Part shown: piece by piece, positions 7,830-16,843 of the stretch | Numbering within the stretch: position 1 is the stretch's first letter | How the letters are laid out: every line of letters starts with the position of its first letter | DNA from: Pseudomonas defluvii | Lineage (GTDB): Bacteria > Pseudomonadota > Gammaproteobacteria > Pseudomonadales > Pseudomonadaceae | Assembly (NCBI RefSeq): GCF_001695625.1 | Contig: NZ_MBPN01000046.1 | Coordinates: forward strand, 1-37,921 | Direction of reading: 5' to 3' | DNA: 37,921 nt | The notes under the pieces: generated by a model | Database searches by the model: none | What the model was told of the DNA's origin: nothing | The model's input: only the letters and a program-made list of their open reading frames with translations | Position numbers and translations under genes: made by a program

Positions 7830-7979
7830 GAAATGCCACTCGATTGGGTGTGCCTGAGTTCCCGGCGATTATGCCCTGCCAGCCCCGAGTTGGCCGCGTC
7901 GATGGTCTTGGCGCGCCTGCCGGTGCTAGGATACAAGGTCTTCATTCTAGTCATTGCGCCGTCTGGCGCCTAGTTGCCC

Positions 7980-8534
7980 ATGCCCAATACCAACTCGCCG
8001 TACACCGCATTCGCCGCCCTGCTGAGCAGCGGCGGTCATCCAGTTTCTCCTGCCGAACTGCACGGGCTGTTGCTCGGGCGTAGCTGCACAGGTGTCGGCT
8101 TCGATGCCGACAGCTGGTTGGCCGACGCAGCCCCCCTGCTTGATACCGAGCCGGCCGACAATGTTCGCAATGCCCTGATTGGCTTGCAGGAAATGGTCAA
8201 GGCCGAACTCACCGGTGAAGACATCACCATCGTCTTGCTGCTGCCGGGCGATGACGCGCCGCTGACCGAGCGTGCCGTTGCGCTGGGCCAGTGGTGCCGG
8301 GGCTTCCTCGACGGTTTCGGCCTGAACTCGGGTGGCCTGACATTGAGCACTGAAGCCAAGGAAGTGCTGCAGGACCTGGCCGCCATTTCCCAGGTTCAGG
8401 ATGCTCTGGAGGAATCCGAGGACGGCGAGAGCGACTACATGGAAGTCATGGAATACCTGCGCGTCGCGCCGTTGCTGCTTTACACGGAGCTGGCCAAGCC
8501 TGCCCCAGCCGCTGCGAAACCTTCCCTGCACTGA
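7980..8534 (+). CDS. ygfB: UPF0149 family protein, YgfB-like
   Basis: Predicted 184-residue cytosolic, acidic, helical protein of the UPF0149 (YgfB/YecA) family. Recognisable parts are [23 protein letters not shown], the [13 protein letters not shown] helix, [14 protein letters not shown] and the acidic stretch [21 protein letters not shown]. The ATG at 7980 is preferred; a TTG two codons upstream is possible. First gene of an operon with pepP, ubiH and visC, the order seen across gamma-proteobacteria. The molecular role of YgfB is not settled; work in P. aeruginosa links it to beta-lactam and peptidoglycan-recycling regulation. Confidence 0.92.
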   Translation: MPNTNSPYTAFAALLSSGGHPVSPAELHGLLLGRSCTGVGFDADSWLADAAPLLDTEPADNVRNALIGLQEMVKAELTGEDITIVLLLPGDDAPLTERAVALGQWCRGFLDGFGLNSGGLTLSTEAKEVLQDLAAISQVQDALEESEDGESDYMEVMEYLRVAPLLLYTELAKPAPAAAKPSLH

Positions 8535-8558
8535 TTTTTGCCTGGACGCCATCTGCCC

Positions 8559-9893
8559 ATGACCCACATCCCCAAGTCGGAATACGCCCGCCGGCGAAAG
8601 GCGCTGATGGCGCAGATGGAGCCCAACAGTATCGCCATCCTGCCGGCGGCTGCGGTCGCCATACGCAACCGCGATGTCGAGCACGTGTATCGCCAGGACA
8701 GCGATTTCCAGTACCTGAGCGGCTTTCCCGAGCCCGAAGCGGTGATTGCGCTGATACCCGGGCGTGAGCACGGTGAATATGTGTTGTTTTGCCGTGAGCG
8801 CAATCCTGAGCGTGAGTTATGGGATGGCTTGCGCGCCGGGCAGGAGGGTGCCATTCGCGATTTTGGCGCCGATGATGCCTTCCCGATCACCGATATCGAC
8901 GAAATTCTGCCGGGGTTGATCGAGGGGCGCGACCGCGTGTACTCGGCGATGGGCAGCAATGCCGAGTTCGACCGCCATTTGATGGAGTGGATCAACGTGA
9001 TTCGTTCCAAGGCGCGCCTCGGTGCGCAGCCGCCCAACGAATTCGTTGCCCTGGATCATCTGCTGCATGACATGCGTCTGTATAAATCGGCAGCGGAAGT
9101 GAAGGTGATGCGCGAAGCCGCGGCCATTTCGGCGCGTGCTCATGTGCGGGCGATGCAAGCCTGCCGGGCCGGCTTGCACGAGTACAGCCTTGAAGCCGAG
9201 CTGGATTACGAGTTTCGCAAGGGCGGGGCGAAGATGCCGGCTTACGGCTCGATCGTTGCGGCTGGACGCAACAGCTGCATCCTGCATTACCAGGAAAACG
9301 ATGCGCCGCTGAAGAATGGTGATCTGGTGCTGATCGACGCGGGTTGCGAGATTGACTGCTACGCCAGCGATATCACTCGGACGTTTCCGGTCAGTGGCAC
9401 CTTTTCGCCGGAGCAGAAAGCAATCTACGAACTGGTACTCAAGGCGCAGATGGCGGCTTTCGAGGAGATTGCGCCGGGCAAGCATTGGAACCACGCGCAC
9501 GAAGCGACCGTGCAGGTGATTACCGAAGGGCTGGTGGCGTTGGGCCTGCTCGCAGGCGAAGTGCCGGATCTGATCGAGTCCGAGGCTTACAAGGCCTTCT
9601 ACATGCACCGTGCCGGGCACTGGCTGGGCATGGATGTACACGATGTCGGGGACTACAAGGTTGGCGGCCAGTGGCGGGTACTTGAGCCGGGGATGACCCT
9701 GACGGTCGAGCCAGGGATCTACATCTCGGCGGACAATATGCACGTGGCGAAAAAATGGCGTGGTATCGGCATACGCATCGAGGACGACGTAGTGGTAACC
9801 AAGCATGGGTGTGAAGTTCTGACGGCGGGTGTGCCGAAGACAGTCGCTGAAATCGAAGCCTTGATGGCTGCTGCGCGAAGCCAGGCCGCATGA
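8559..9893 (+). CDS. pepP: Xaa-Pro aminopeptidase (aminopeptidase P)
   Basis: Predicted 444 residues, against 441 in E. coli PepP. It removes the N-terminal residue from peptides with proline in second position, using two manganese ions. The N-terminal domain (1-170) is followed by the pita-bread M24 domain. All five metal ligands are in place: Asp260 (LIDAGCEID), Asp271 (ASDITRTF), His354 (HRAGHWLGMDVHD), Glu384 (TVEPGIY) and Glu408 (RIEDDVVV). The ATG at 8559 gives the family N-terminus MTHIPKSEYARRR. Its last codons overlap the ubiH start (ATGA at 9890-9893). Confidence 0.96.
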   Translation: MTHIPKSEYARRRKALMAQMEPNSIAILPAAAVAIRNRDVEHVYRQDSDFQYLSGFPEPEAVIALIPGREHGEYVLFCRERNPERELWDGLRAGQEGAIRDFGADDAFPITDIDEILPGLIEGRDRVYSAMGSNAEFDRHLMEWINVIRSKARLGAQPPNEFVALDHLLHDMRLYKSAAEVKVMREAAAISARAHVRAMQACRAGLHEYSLEAELDYEFRKGGAKMPAYGSIVAAGRNSCILHYQENDAPLKNGDLVLIDAGCEIDCYASDITRTFPVSGTFSPEQKAIYELVLKAQMAAFEEIAPGKHWNHAHEATVQVITEGLVALGLLAGEVPDLIESEAYKAFYMHRAGHWLGMDVHDVGDYKVGGQWRVLEPGMTLTVEPGIYISADNMHVAKKWRGIGIRIEDDVVVTKHGCEVLTAGVPKTVAEIEALMAAARSQAA

Positions 9894-11083
9894 ACCGGTT
9901 CAATCTGGCAATTATTGGCGGCGGCCTGGTGGGGGCCAGCCTGGCCCTGGCGCTGCAGGCCGGTGCCAAGGCTCGTGGCTGGACGATCCTGTTGATCGAG
10001 CCGTTTGCGCCGGGTGACAGCTATCAGCCCAGCTACGATGCACGCTCGTCGGCGTTATCCTTCGGTACCCGACAGATCTATGAACGGCTCGGGCTGTGGC
10101 AGGCGATCAGTCGCCGTGCCGAGCCGATCCGGCAGATCCAGGTGTCTGATCGGGGGCGTTTCGGCGCGGCCCGTCTGAACGCAATGGAAGAGGGCGTACC
10201 GGCCCTCGGCTATGTGGTGGAAAACGCCTGGCTAGGGCAGTGCCTTTGGAAAGGGCTGGACCCCGAGGTGGTCAGTTGGCGCTGCCCGGCCGAAGTGACG
10301 GCCTTGCAGGCGCTGGAAGACGGTTATCGCCTGTCGCTCAACGACGACACGACCCTTGACTGCGACCTGGCGGTGCTGGCCGACGGTGGCCGTTCTGGCC
10401 TGCGCGAGCAGTTGGGCATTCATGTCACGACGCGGCCTTACAACCAGAGTGCGTTGATCGCCAACATCACGCCCAGTGAAGCGCACTGCGGGCAAGCGTT
10501 TGAGCGCTTCACCGACGAAGGACCTATGGCGCTGTTGCCGCTGCCGGAAAACCGCTGCGCGCTGGTCTGGACCCGTAAGGGGATGGACGCCAAGCGGCTG
10601 GCCGAGCTGGATGAGCGCAGCTTTCTCGACGAATTGCAGGGCGTGTTCGGCTACCGATTGGGCGCCTTGTGTCAGGTGGGTGCTCGCCACCTGTATCCGT
10701 TGTCATTGGTCGAGGCGCAGGAACAGGTGCGTCCTCACCTGGTGGTGCTGGGCAATGCGGCGCACAGCCTGCACCCGATTGCCGGGCAGGGCTTCAACCT
10801 GTCGTTGCGTGACGTGCAGGCCTTGTCTGAAGCCTTGCTCGCCGGGCCGCAAGCGCCCGGTGACCTGGCGACGTTGCAAGCCTACTGTGAGCGTCAACGC
10901 CTTGATCAGACCTTGACCATCGGCTTTTCCGACCGCGTCACCCGGCTGTTTGGCAACAACCAGCCGCTGGTGACAGCCGGGCGTAACCTGGGCCTGCTTG
11001 GGCTCGACCTGCTGCCACCGGCCAAGCGCTGGTTCGCCCGGCAAGCGATGGGCCTGGGCACCCGTTCGGACCTGCAGGGTTGA
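9890..11083 (+). CDS. ubiH: 2-octaprenyl-6-methoxyphenol hydroxylase
   Basis: Predicted 397-residue FAD monooxygenase of ubiquinone biosynthesis, which hydroxylates the ring of the polyprenyl phenol intermediate. The FAD-binding beta-alpha-beta motif GGGLVGAS lies at about 9-16. The middle motif LAVLADGGRSGLR and the second FAD motif VLGNAAHSLHPIAGQGFNLSLRD are intact; the Asn in GNAAH is normal for UbiH. It begins inside the pepP stop codon (ATGA), so translation is coupled. It probably works in a membrane-near Ubi complex with the paralogue encoded next. Confidence 0.94.
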   Translation: MNRFNLAIIGGGLVGASLALALQAGAKARGWTILLIEPFAPGDSYQPSYDARSSALSFGTRQIYERLGLWQAISRRAEPIRQIQVSDRGRFGAARLNAMEEGVPALGYVVENAWLGQCLWKGLDPEVVSWRCPAEVTALQALEDGYRLSLNDDTTLDCDLAVLADGGRSGLREQLGIHVTTRPYNQSALIANITPSEAHCGQAFERFTDEGPMALLPLPENRCALVWTRKGMDAKRLAELDERSFLDELQGVFGYRLGALCQVGARHLYPLSLVEAQEQVRPHLVVLGNAAHSLHPIAGQGFNLSLRDVQALSEALLAGPQAPGDLATLQAYCERQRLDQTLTIGFSDRVTRLFGNNQPLVTAGRNLGLLGLDLLPPAKRWFARQAMGLGTRSDLQG

Positions 11084-11154
11084 GCATGCGCAAGGGCTAC
11101 ATACCACTTTCCCTTTATCTGCGGCTCCGGCCGCAAGCAATACAGGCTTAAGGC

Positions 11155-12378
11155 ATGGAAATGCGCGCGGATCTGTTGATTGTCGGTGCCGGTATGGTCG
11201 GCAGCGCCCTGGCGTTGGCGCTACAGCACAGTGGCCTGAATATTTTGCTGGTCGATGGCAGCCCGCTGTCGGTCAAACCCTTTGATGCCGAGGCCGCATT
11301 CGAGCCACGGGTCAGCGCCCTGTCGGTGGCTAGCCAGCGGATCCTTGAACGGCTCGGTGCCTGGGACGGTATCCGCGCCCGACGCGTCTGCCCGTATGGG
11401 CAGATGGAGGTCTGGGACGGCAGCGGGACAGGTCGTATTCACTTTTCCGCAGCCAGCGTGCATGCCGAGGTGCTGGGGCATATCGTCGAGAACCGAGTGG
11501 TCCAGGATGCGCTGCTGGAGCGCCTGCATGACAGCGAGATCGGCCTGCTGGCCAATGCGCGCCTGGAGCAGATGCGTCGTTCTGGAGAGGACTGGCTGCT
11601 GACCTTGGCCGATGGCCGTACGCTGCGTGCACCCTTGGTGATCGCAGCCGACGGGGCGAACTCGGCCGTGCGCCGCCTGACGGGGTGCGAAACCCGTGAG
11701 TGGGATTACTTGCATCACGCCATCGTGACCAGTGTGCGTTGCAGCCAGGCTCATCAGGCCACGGCCTGGCAGCGCTTTACGGATGATGGCCCGCTGGCGT
11801 TTCTGCCGCTGCAGCGCGACGGCGAGCAGGGGTGGTGCTCGATTGTCTGGTCGACCACGCCGGAGCAGGCCGAGCGCCTGATGGGGTTGGCCGATGAGGC
11901 GTTCTGCACCGAACTCGAGCGCGCCTTCGAAGGTCGTCTGGGCCAGGTGCTGAGTGCCGACCCGCGACTGTGTGTGCCGCTGCGCCAGCGCCATGCCAAG
12001 CGCTATGTGGCCGAGGGCCTGGCGCTGATTGGCGATGCTGCGCATACCATTCACCCGTTGGCCGGGCAGGGCGTCAACCTGGGCTTCCTCGATGCGGCGG
12101 TGCTCGCCGAGGAGTTGTTAAACGCTCTGGACCGTGGCGAGCGGCTGGCCGATGTGCGGGTACTGAGTCGCTTCGAGCGGCGCCGGATGCCGCACAACCT
12201 GGCCTTGATGGCGGCAATGGAAGGCTTCGAGCGGCTGTTCCAGGCCGATCCATTGCCGCTGCGCTGGTTGCGTAATACGGGCCTGAAGTGGGTCGAGCAA
12301 TTGCCTGAGGCCAAGGCGCTGTTTGTGCGTCAGGCCCTCGGCTTGAGCGGTGATCTGCCCGAGTTGGCGCGGCCCTGA
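11155..12378 (+). CDS. visC: UbiH/UbiF/VisC family hydroxylase
   Basis: Predicted 407-residue FAD-dependent monooxygenase, paralogue of the preceding UbiH. By position it corresponds to E. coli VisC (UbiI), which hydroxylates C5 of the ubiquinone ring. Motifs: GAGMVGSALALAL near the N-terminus, VIAADGANSAVRR in the middle, and LIGDAAHTIHPLAGQGVNLGFLD. Two starts are possible, ATG at 11155 and ATG at 11161; the AAGG at 11149-11152 is better spaced for the second, so the protein may be two residues shorter. The 71-base gap after ubiH contains a six-base-pair hairpin TGCGGC/GCCGCA (11120-11135) with a UCCG tetraloop and no T-run. Confidence 0.92.
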   Translation: MEMRADLLIVGAGMVGSALALALQHSGLNILLVDGSPLSVKPFDAEAAFEPRVSALSVASQRILERLGAWDGIRARRVCPYGQMEVWDGSGTGRIHFSAASVHAEVLGHIVENRVVQDALLERLHDSEIGLLANARLEQMRRSGEDWLLTLADGRTLRAPLVIAADGANSAVRRLTGCETREWDYLHHAIVTSVRCSQAHQATAWQRFTDDGPLAFLPLQRDGEQGWCSIVWSTTPEQAERLMGLADEAFCTELERAFEGRLGQVLSADPRLCVPLRQRHAKRYVAEGLALIGDAAHTIHPLAGQGVNLGFLDAAVLAEELLNALDRGERLADVRVLSRFERRRMPHNLALMAAMEGFERLFQADPLPLRWLRNTGLKWVEQLPEAKALFVRQALGLSGDLPELARP

Positions 12379-12419
12379 GAGGCTTGCAACATCTGGTAAC
12401 TGCTCTGTTGTGAGTTAGG

Positions 12420-12450
12420 TTGAGATGGCAAATGGGATTCACTACCATTT
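12420..12450 (+). promoter_or_regulatory. Iron-uptake promoter with candidate Fur box
   Basis: TTGAGA (12420-12425), a 17-base spacer and TACCAT (12443-12448) form a plausible sigma-70 promoter 34 bases before the iron-binding protein gene. Overlapping the -10 is the inverted repeat AAATGG...CCATTT (12430-12450). Aligned to the 9-1-9 Fur consensus (AATGATAAT-n-ATTATCATT), it matches at 13 of 18 positions by my count. Binding here would block RNA polymerase, as expected for iron repression. Confidence 0.55.
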
Positions 12451-12481
12451 CTGCCTTTCTTGTCTTTCGAGGACCGCTTCC

Positions 12482-13483
12482 ATGTTGTCACGCAAGCATT
12501 TACTGGCCGCTCTGGCATTGACGCTGTTCGGTAGCACCGCCCAGGCAGCGGATGAAGTGGTGGTGTACTCCTCGCGAATTGATGAGCTGATCAAGCCGGT
12601 ATTTGATGCCTACACGGCCAAGACCGGAGTGAAGGTCAAGTTCATTACCGACAAGGAAGCACCGCTGATGCAGCGGATCAAGGCCGAGGGCGAGAATGCC
12701 ACCGCCGACCTGCTGCTCACCGTCGATGCGGGCAACCTCTGGCAGGCCGAGCAAATGGGCATCCTGCAGCCGATCCAGTCGTCGGTGATCGATGCCAACA
12801 TCCCGTCTCAATATCGTGCCTCGTCCCATGACTGGACAGGCCTGAGCCTGCGCGCACGAACCATTGTCTACTCCACCGAGCGGGTCAAGCCGGAAGAGCT
12901 GAGCACCTACGAGGCACTGGCCGACAAGCAATGGGAAGGCCGCCTGTGCCTGCGTACCGCGAAGAAGGTCTACAACCAGTCGTTGACCGCCACCCTGATC
13001 GAGACCCATGGCGCCGAGAGAACCGAACAGATCATCAAGGGCTGGGTGAACAACCTGTCCACAGACGTCTTCTCTGACGATACGGCCTTGCTGCTGGCGA
13101 TCAAGGCCGGTCAGTGCGATGTCGGTATCGTTAACACCTATTACTACGGTCGCTTGCACCAGCAGGACCCGAAACTGCCGGTCAAGCTGTTCTGGCCTAA
13201 CCAGGCGGACCGCGGTGTTCACGTCAACCTCTCGGGTATCGGCCTGACCAAGTACGCGCCGCATCCAGAAGCAGCCAAGGCCCTGGTCGAGTGGATGACC
13301 GGTGCGGATGCACAGAAGATGTTCGCGAGTATCAACCAGGAGTTCCCGGCCAACCCGAAGGTTGCACCGTCCGAGGAAGTCGCCGCCTGGGGAACCTTCA
13401 AGGCTGACGCCCTCCCGGTGGAAGTCGCAGGCAAGCGTCAGGCTGAAGCGATTCGCTTGATGGACCGGGCTGGCTGGAACTAA
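12482..13483 (+). CDS. Periplasmic iron(III)-binding protein of an ABC transporter
   Basis: Predicted 333 residues, of the FbpA/HitA/AfuA type. The start at 12482 follows a GAGGA ribosome-binding site and yields a signal peptide cleaved after AQA (about residue 22). The mature protein begins with the family-typical [21 protein letters not shown]. Family segments are [16 protein letters not shown] and [14 protein letters not shown], the latter with the adjacent tyrosines that coordinate ferric ion. It lies just upstream of its permease gene. No ATPase subunit gene follows. Confidence 0.92.
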   Translation: MLSRKHLLAALALTLFGSTAQAADEVVVYSSRIDELIKPVFDAYTAKTGVKVKFITDKEAPLMQRIKAEGENATADLLLTVDAGNLWQAEQMGILQPIQSSVIDANIPSQYRASSHDWTGLSLRARTIVYSTERVKPEELSTYEALADKQWEGRLCLRTAKKVYNQSLTATLIETHGAERTEQIIKGWVNNLSTDVFSDDTALLLAIKAGQCDVGIVNTYYYGRLHQQDPKLPVKLFWPNQADRGVHVNLSGIGLTKYAPHPEAAKALVEWMTGADAQKMFASINQEFPANPKVAPSEEVAAWGTFKADALPVEVAGKRQAEAIRLMDRAGWN

Positions 13484-13522
13484 GCCCCAGGCTTTATGCT
13501 TGTTCGACCCTTTGCGGCTTCA

Positions 13523-13564
13523 TCGCCGGCAAGGCCAGCTCTGATGGGCAGGTGTTGCCGGCGA
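13523..13564. repeat. REP-derived inverted repeat between binding protein and permease genes
   Basis: A perfect 10-base inverted repeat TCGCCGGCAA (13523-13532) / TTGCCGGCGA (13555-13564) spans a 22-base loop. The left arm with its flank (ATCGCCGGCAAGGCCAGCTC) looks like a decayed Pseudomonas REP element. In RNA it would form a strong stem after the binding-protein gene, which may protect that message from 3' decay. There is no T-run, so it is not a classical terminator. Confidence 0.6.
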
Positions 13565-13592
13565 CAGTCATTAAAACCTAGAGCATCGCCCT

Positions 13593-15215
13593 TTGGCCCA
13601 CCCTGCCCAACGCCGCTGGTATCCCCTGGTTTTCGCCGTTGTCACCTTGGTGCTGTTGCCGATCAGTGTTCTGCTCCTGTCCTGGGAGACGATTGACCGG
13701 CAGATCTGGTCGCACCTGCTCGAAACCCAGATGTCCCGCCTGTTGGGCAATACCGCCACACTGGTCGCCGGTGTCGGCATGGGTGTCACCCTGTTGGGCG
13801 TCAGCCTGGCCTGGTTGACCAGCCTTTGTGAGTTTCCCGGGCGTCGTTGGCTCGATTGGGCCTTGATGCTGCCCTTCGCCATCCCGGCCTATGTACTGGC
13901 GTTCGTCTTTGTCGGCTTGCTGGATTTTTCCGGGCCGGTGCAAACCCTGCTGCGCGAGTGGTTCGGGCCGATGCGTCTGCCTCGGGTGCGCTCCACCGGT
14001 GGCGTGATCACGGTGCTGGTGCTGGTGTTCTACCCCTACGTCTACCTGCTGGCTCGCACTGCGTTCATTGCTCAAGGCAAGGGTTTGATGGAGGCCGCGC
14101 GGGTACTGGGGCATTCGCCGTTGCAGGCATTCTGGCGGGTTGCCCTGCCCATGGCGCGCCCCGCAATTGGCGCGGGCGTGGCATTGGCACTCATGGAAAC
14201 CCTGGCGGACTTCGGTGCGGTCTCGGTGTTCAACTTCGATACGTTCACCACGGCCATCTATAAAACCTGGTACGGCTTCTTCAGCCTTTCCAGTGCGGCA
14301 CAACTGGCCAGTCTGTTATTGCTGGCGGTCATGCTGGTGCTGTACGGCGAGCGCCGGGCACGTGGTGCAACCCGCAGTGGCAGTGAGCGGCCACGGGGCA
14401 AGGCCTTGTATCACCTGCGCGGGGTCAAGGCGTTTGCAGCGACCGGTTGGTGCCTGCTGGTCTTTGCCTGTGCGTTCGTAATCCCGGTGCTGCAACTGCT
14501 GGTGTGGTTCTGGCAGCGTGGTCGTTTCGACCTCGACGAGCGCTATGCCGGGCTGATTGTGCACACCCTCTATCTGGGGGCCATGGCGGCGTTGATCACG
14601 GTCTGCGTGGCACTGATGCTGGCATTTGCCCGACGGCAGGCGCCCACGCGCGGTATCCGGGCTGGCGTCAGCCTGGCTAACCTTGGTTACGCCTTGCCGG
14701 GATCGGTACTGGCTGTGTCGATCATGTTGGCGTTCAGTTACCTGGACAAGCAACTGGTCATCCCGCTGTCCAGCTGGCTGGGTGGCGCTGGCAAGCCGTT
14801 ACTGCTGGGCAGCCTCAGTGCATTGATACTGGCGTACCTGGTGCGATTCGTGGCTGTTGCCTACGGGCCTTTGGAAAGCAGCCTTGCGCGGGTTAGGCCT
14901 TCGCTGCCGGAAGCTTCGCGCAGCCTTGGGGTTGCGGGGCCGCGCCTGTTTTTCAAGGTCTACCTGCCGTTGTTGGTGCCTGGTGCGCTGAGCGCGGCGC
15001 TGTTGGTGTTTGTCGACGTACTCAAGGAAATGCCTGCTACCTTGCTACTGCGGCCCTTTGGCTGGGACACGCTAGCGGTGCGGGTCTTTGAAATGACCAG
15101 TGAGGGCGAGTGGGCACGTGCTTCGCTGCCTGCGCTAACCCTGGTGTTGGTCGGCCTGTTGCCGGTTATCGGGCTGATTCGACGGTCGGCTCGGCACCCC
15201 GGCCAAGCGCACTGA
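13593..15215 (+). CDS. Iron(III) ABC transporter permease, fused two-domain type
   Basis: Predicted 540-residue inner-membrane protein, of the FbpB type: two permease halves in one chain, about twelve hydrophobic helices in all. Each half carries the EAA loop that docks the ATPase: EAARVLGHSPLQAFWRVALP at about residue 164, and EASRSLGVAGPRLFFKVYLP at about 439. The start is taken as TTG at 13593 because a stop codon in frame at 13572 leaves no ATG or GTG that keeps the N-terminus (MAHPAQRRWYPLVFAVV); AGAG lies about nine bases upstream. The partner ATPase must be encoded elsewhere. Confidence 0.88.
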   Translation: MAHPAQRRWYPLVFAVVTLVLLPISVLLLSWETIDRQIWSHLLETQMSRLLGNTATLVAGVGMGVTLLGVSLAWLTSLCEFPGRRWLDWALMLPFAIPAYVLAFVFVGLLDFSGPVQTLLREWFGPMRLPRVRSTGGVITVLVLVFYPYVYLLARTAFIAQGKGLMEAARVLGHSPLQAFWRVALPMARPAIGAGVALALMETLADFGAVSVFNFDTFTTAIYKTWYGFFSLSSAAQLASLLLLAVMLVLYGERRARGATRSGSERPRGKALYHLRGVKAFAATGWCLLVFACAFVIPVLQLLVWFWQRGRFDLDERYAGLIVHTLYLGAMAALITVCVALMLAFARRQAPTRGIRAGVSLANLGYALPGSVLAVSIMLAFSYLDKQLVIPLSSWLGGAGKPLLLGSLSALILAYLVRFVAVAYGPLESSLARVRPSLPEASRSLGVAGPRLFFKVYLPLLVPGALSAALLVFVDVLKEMPATLLLRPFGWDTLAVRVFEMTSEGEWARASLPALTLVLVGLLPVIGLIRRSARHPGQAH

Positions 15216-15240
15216 GGGTGTAAGCATCCAGCCTTGCAGC

Positions 15241-15246
15241 TACAAT
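15241..15246 (+). promoter_or_regulatory. Possible -10 box of the gcvT promoter
   Basis: TACAAT lies 72 bases before the gcvT start, between the permease stop and the gcvT leader hairpin. A start about seven bases downstream would put the hairpin almost at the 5' end of the message. No convincing -35 hexamer is visible. Confidence 0.35.
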
Positions 15247-15257
15247 GCGCGGCATTC

Positions 15258-15292
15258 GCTACGTCGGTGGCTGCACTGCCGCCGGTCGTAGC
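15258..15292 (+). other. Strong stem-loop in the gcvT leader
   Basis: GCTACG at 15258-15263 pairs with CGTAGC at 15287-15292. CGGTGGC at 15265-15271 then pairs with GCCGCCG at 15278-15284 (one G-T wobble), around a TGCACT loop. Only a small bulge separates the two helices. There is no T-run after it, and the gcvT ribosome-binding site AAGGAG lies free downstream. It may be a 5' message stabiliser or a protein or small-RNA site. Confidence 0.6.
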
Positions 15293-15318
15293 CTCGCCAC
15301 GCGCGGAAGGAGAAACCC

Positions 15319-16401
15319 ATGGGACTGCGTACGCCTCTTTATGACCTGCATTTGGCGCTTGGCGCCAAGATGGTCGATTTTGGCGGTTGGGACATGCCCC
15401 TGCATTACGGCTCGCAAGTCGAGGAGCACCATCAGGTGCGTCGCGACTGCGGGGTTTTCGATGTATCTCACATGACCGTGATTGATATCGGCGGCGCTCA
15501 GGCAGCGGCGTGGCTGCAGTATGTGCTGGCCAACGATATCGAGCGCCTGAGTGCCACAGGCAAAGCCCTGTACAGCACCCTGCTCAATGAGCAAGGCGGG
15601 GTGATCGACGACATGATCGTCTACCGCTGTGATGACGGTTATCGTCTGGTGGTCAACGCTGCGACTCGCGACAAGGACCTGGCCTGGCTGCAAGCGTGCC
15701 GGGTTGGTTTTGACGTGAGTATCCAGGAGCGCACGGATTTGGCGATCCTAGCGGTCCAGGGGCCTCATGCCCGCGAAAAGGTCGCAGATCTGGTGACTGC
15801 CGCACGTGCGGCATTGATTCGCGAACTCAAGCCGTTCGAGGGCCTGGTCGACGGTGACTGGTTTATCGCCCGTACCGGTTATACCGGCGAAGATGGTTTG
15901 GAAATCATGCTGCCAGCAGTTCAGGCGCCCGGGTTCTTCAACGACCTGGTCGGTGCCGGTATTGCCCCGAGTGGACTGGGCGCACGCGATACCTTGCGTC
16001 TTGAGGCGGGTATGAACCTCTATGGCCAGGATATCGACGAAGCGCATTCCCCGCTGACCTCGAACCTGGCTTGGAGCATTGCCTGGGAGCCGGCGACGCG
16101 AGACTTCATCGGTCGTGCCGCGCTTGAGGCCGAGCGTGATGCCGGGCCGAAGCTTAAACTGGTGGGCCTGGTGCTGGAGGAGCGCGGGGTGTTGCGGGCG
16201 CACCAGGTCGTGCGTATCAGTGAAATTGGCGAAGGAGAGATCACCAGTGGTAGTTTCTCCCCTACGCTGAGCAAATCGATTGCTCTGGCACGGGTGCCAA
16301 TGGCGACTGCCGATCGCGCTGAAGTCGAGATCCGTGGTCGCTGGTACCCGGTGCGAGTGGTCAAGCCAACGTTCGTGCGGCATGGCAAGATTCTGATCTG
16401 A
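15319..16401 (+). CDS. gcvT: Aminomethyltransferase (glycine cleavage T-protein)
   Basis: Predicted 360 residues. T-protein takes the aminomethyl group from lipoylated H-protein, passes the carbon to tetrahydrofolate as methylene, and releases ammonia. Typical parts are [24 protein letters not shown] at the N-terminus, the folate-site segment [10 protein letters not shown] (93-102, holding the conserved Asp pair), [14 protein letters not shown], and [19 protein letters not shown] clear AAGGAG precedes the ATG. First gene of gcvT-gcvH-gcvP. I see no glycine riboswitch in the leader. Confidence 0.96.
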   Translation: MGLRTPLYDLHLALGAKMVDFGGWDMPLHYGSQVEEHHQVRRDCGVFDVSHMTVIDIGGAQAAAWLQYVLANDIERLSATGKALYSTLLNEQGGVIDDMIVYRCDDGYRLVVNAATRDKDLAWLQACRVGFDVSIQERTDLAILAVQGPHAREKVADLVTAARAALIRELKPFEGLVDGDWFIARTGYTGEDGLEIMLPAVQAPGFFNDLVGAGIAPSGLGARDTLRLEAGMNLYGQDIDEAHSPLTSNLAWSIAWEPATRDFIGRAALEAERDAGPKLKLVGLVLEERGVLRAHQVVRISEIGEGEITSGSFSPTLSKSIALARVPMATADRAEVEIRGRWYPVRVVKPTFVRHGKILI

Positions 16402-16446
16402 ATTTTTTCTGGCGGGCCGACCGCTGACCTTATCGAGGACAACAAT

Positions 16447-16830
16447 ATGAGCGATATCCCTGCCGAACTGCGTTTTGCCGATAGCCATGAGTGGGCCCGT
16501 CTGGAGGCTGACGGTAGTGTCACGGTCGGCATCAGCGACCACGCACAGGAAGCCTTGGGCGATGTGGTGTTCGTTGAGCTGACAGAAGTGGGCATGGTGT
16601 TTGCCGCTGGCGATACCGCCGGTGTGGTCGAGTCGGTCAAGGCCGCTTCGGACATCTACGCCCCGATCAGCGGCGAAGTCATTGCGGTCAACGAGGATCT
16701 GAGCGACAGCCCTGAGTCGCTGAACAGCGATCCGTATGGCGCCTGGATCTTCAAGCTGAAGCCCGCCAATCCGGCTGAACTGGACAAGCTGCTCGACGCG
16801 GCAGGCTACAAAGCGCTTATCGGCGAATAG
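16447..16830 (+). CDS. gcvH: Glycine cleavage H-protein
   Basis: Predicted 127-residue lipoyl carrier that shuttles the aminomethyl intermediate between P-, T- and L-proteins. The lipoylation site is Lys65 in [14 protein letters not shown]. The N-terminal [25 protein letters not shown] and the C-terminal [11 protein letters not shown] are conserved. It starts 45 bases after gcvT, with GAGGAC upstream. The next gene is P-protein, separated by a long hairpin. Confidence 0.96.
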   Translation: MSDIPAELRFADSHEWARLEADGSVTVGISDHAQEALGDVVFVELTEVGMVFAAGDTAGVVESVKAASDIYAPISGEVIAVNEDLSDSPESLNSDPYGAWIFKLKPANPAELDKLLDAAGYKALIGE

Positions 16831-16843
16831 TTTTCCGACACAA

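Noticed and set aside
7830..7979. TAGGAT at 7927-7932 as -10 box of the ygfB-pepP operon
   Set aside because: No -35-like hexamer lies at 16-18 bases, and the sequence is common in such DNA.
15216..15318. Glycine riboswitch before gcvT
   Set aside because: The gap holds one long hairpin and none of the conserved glycine-aptamer segments, so I do not call it.
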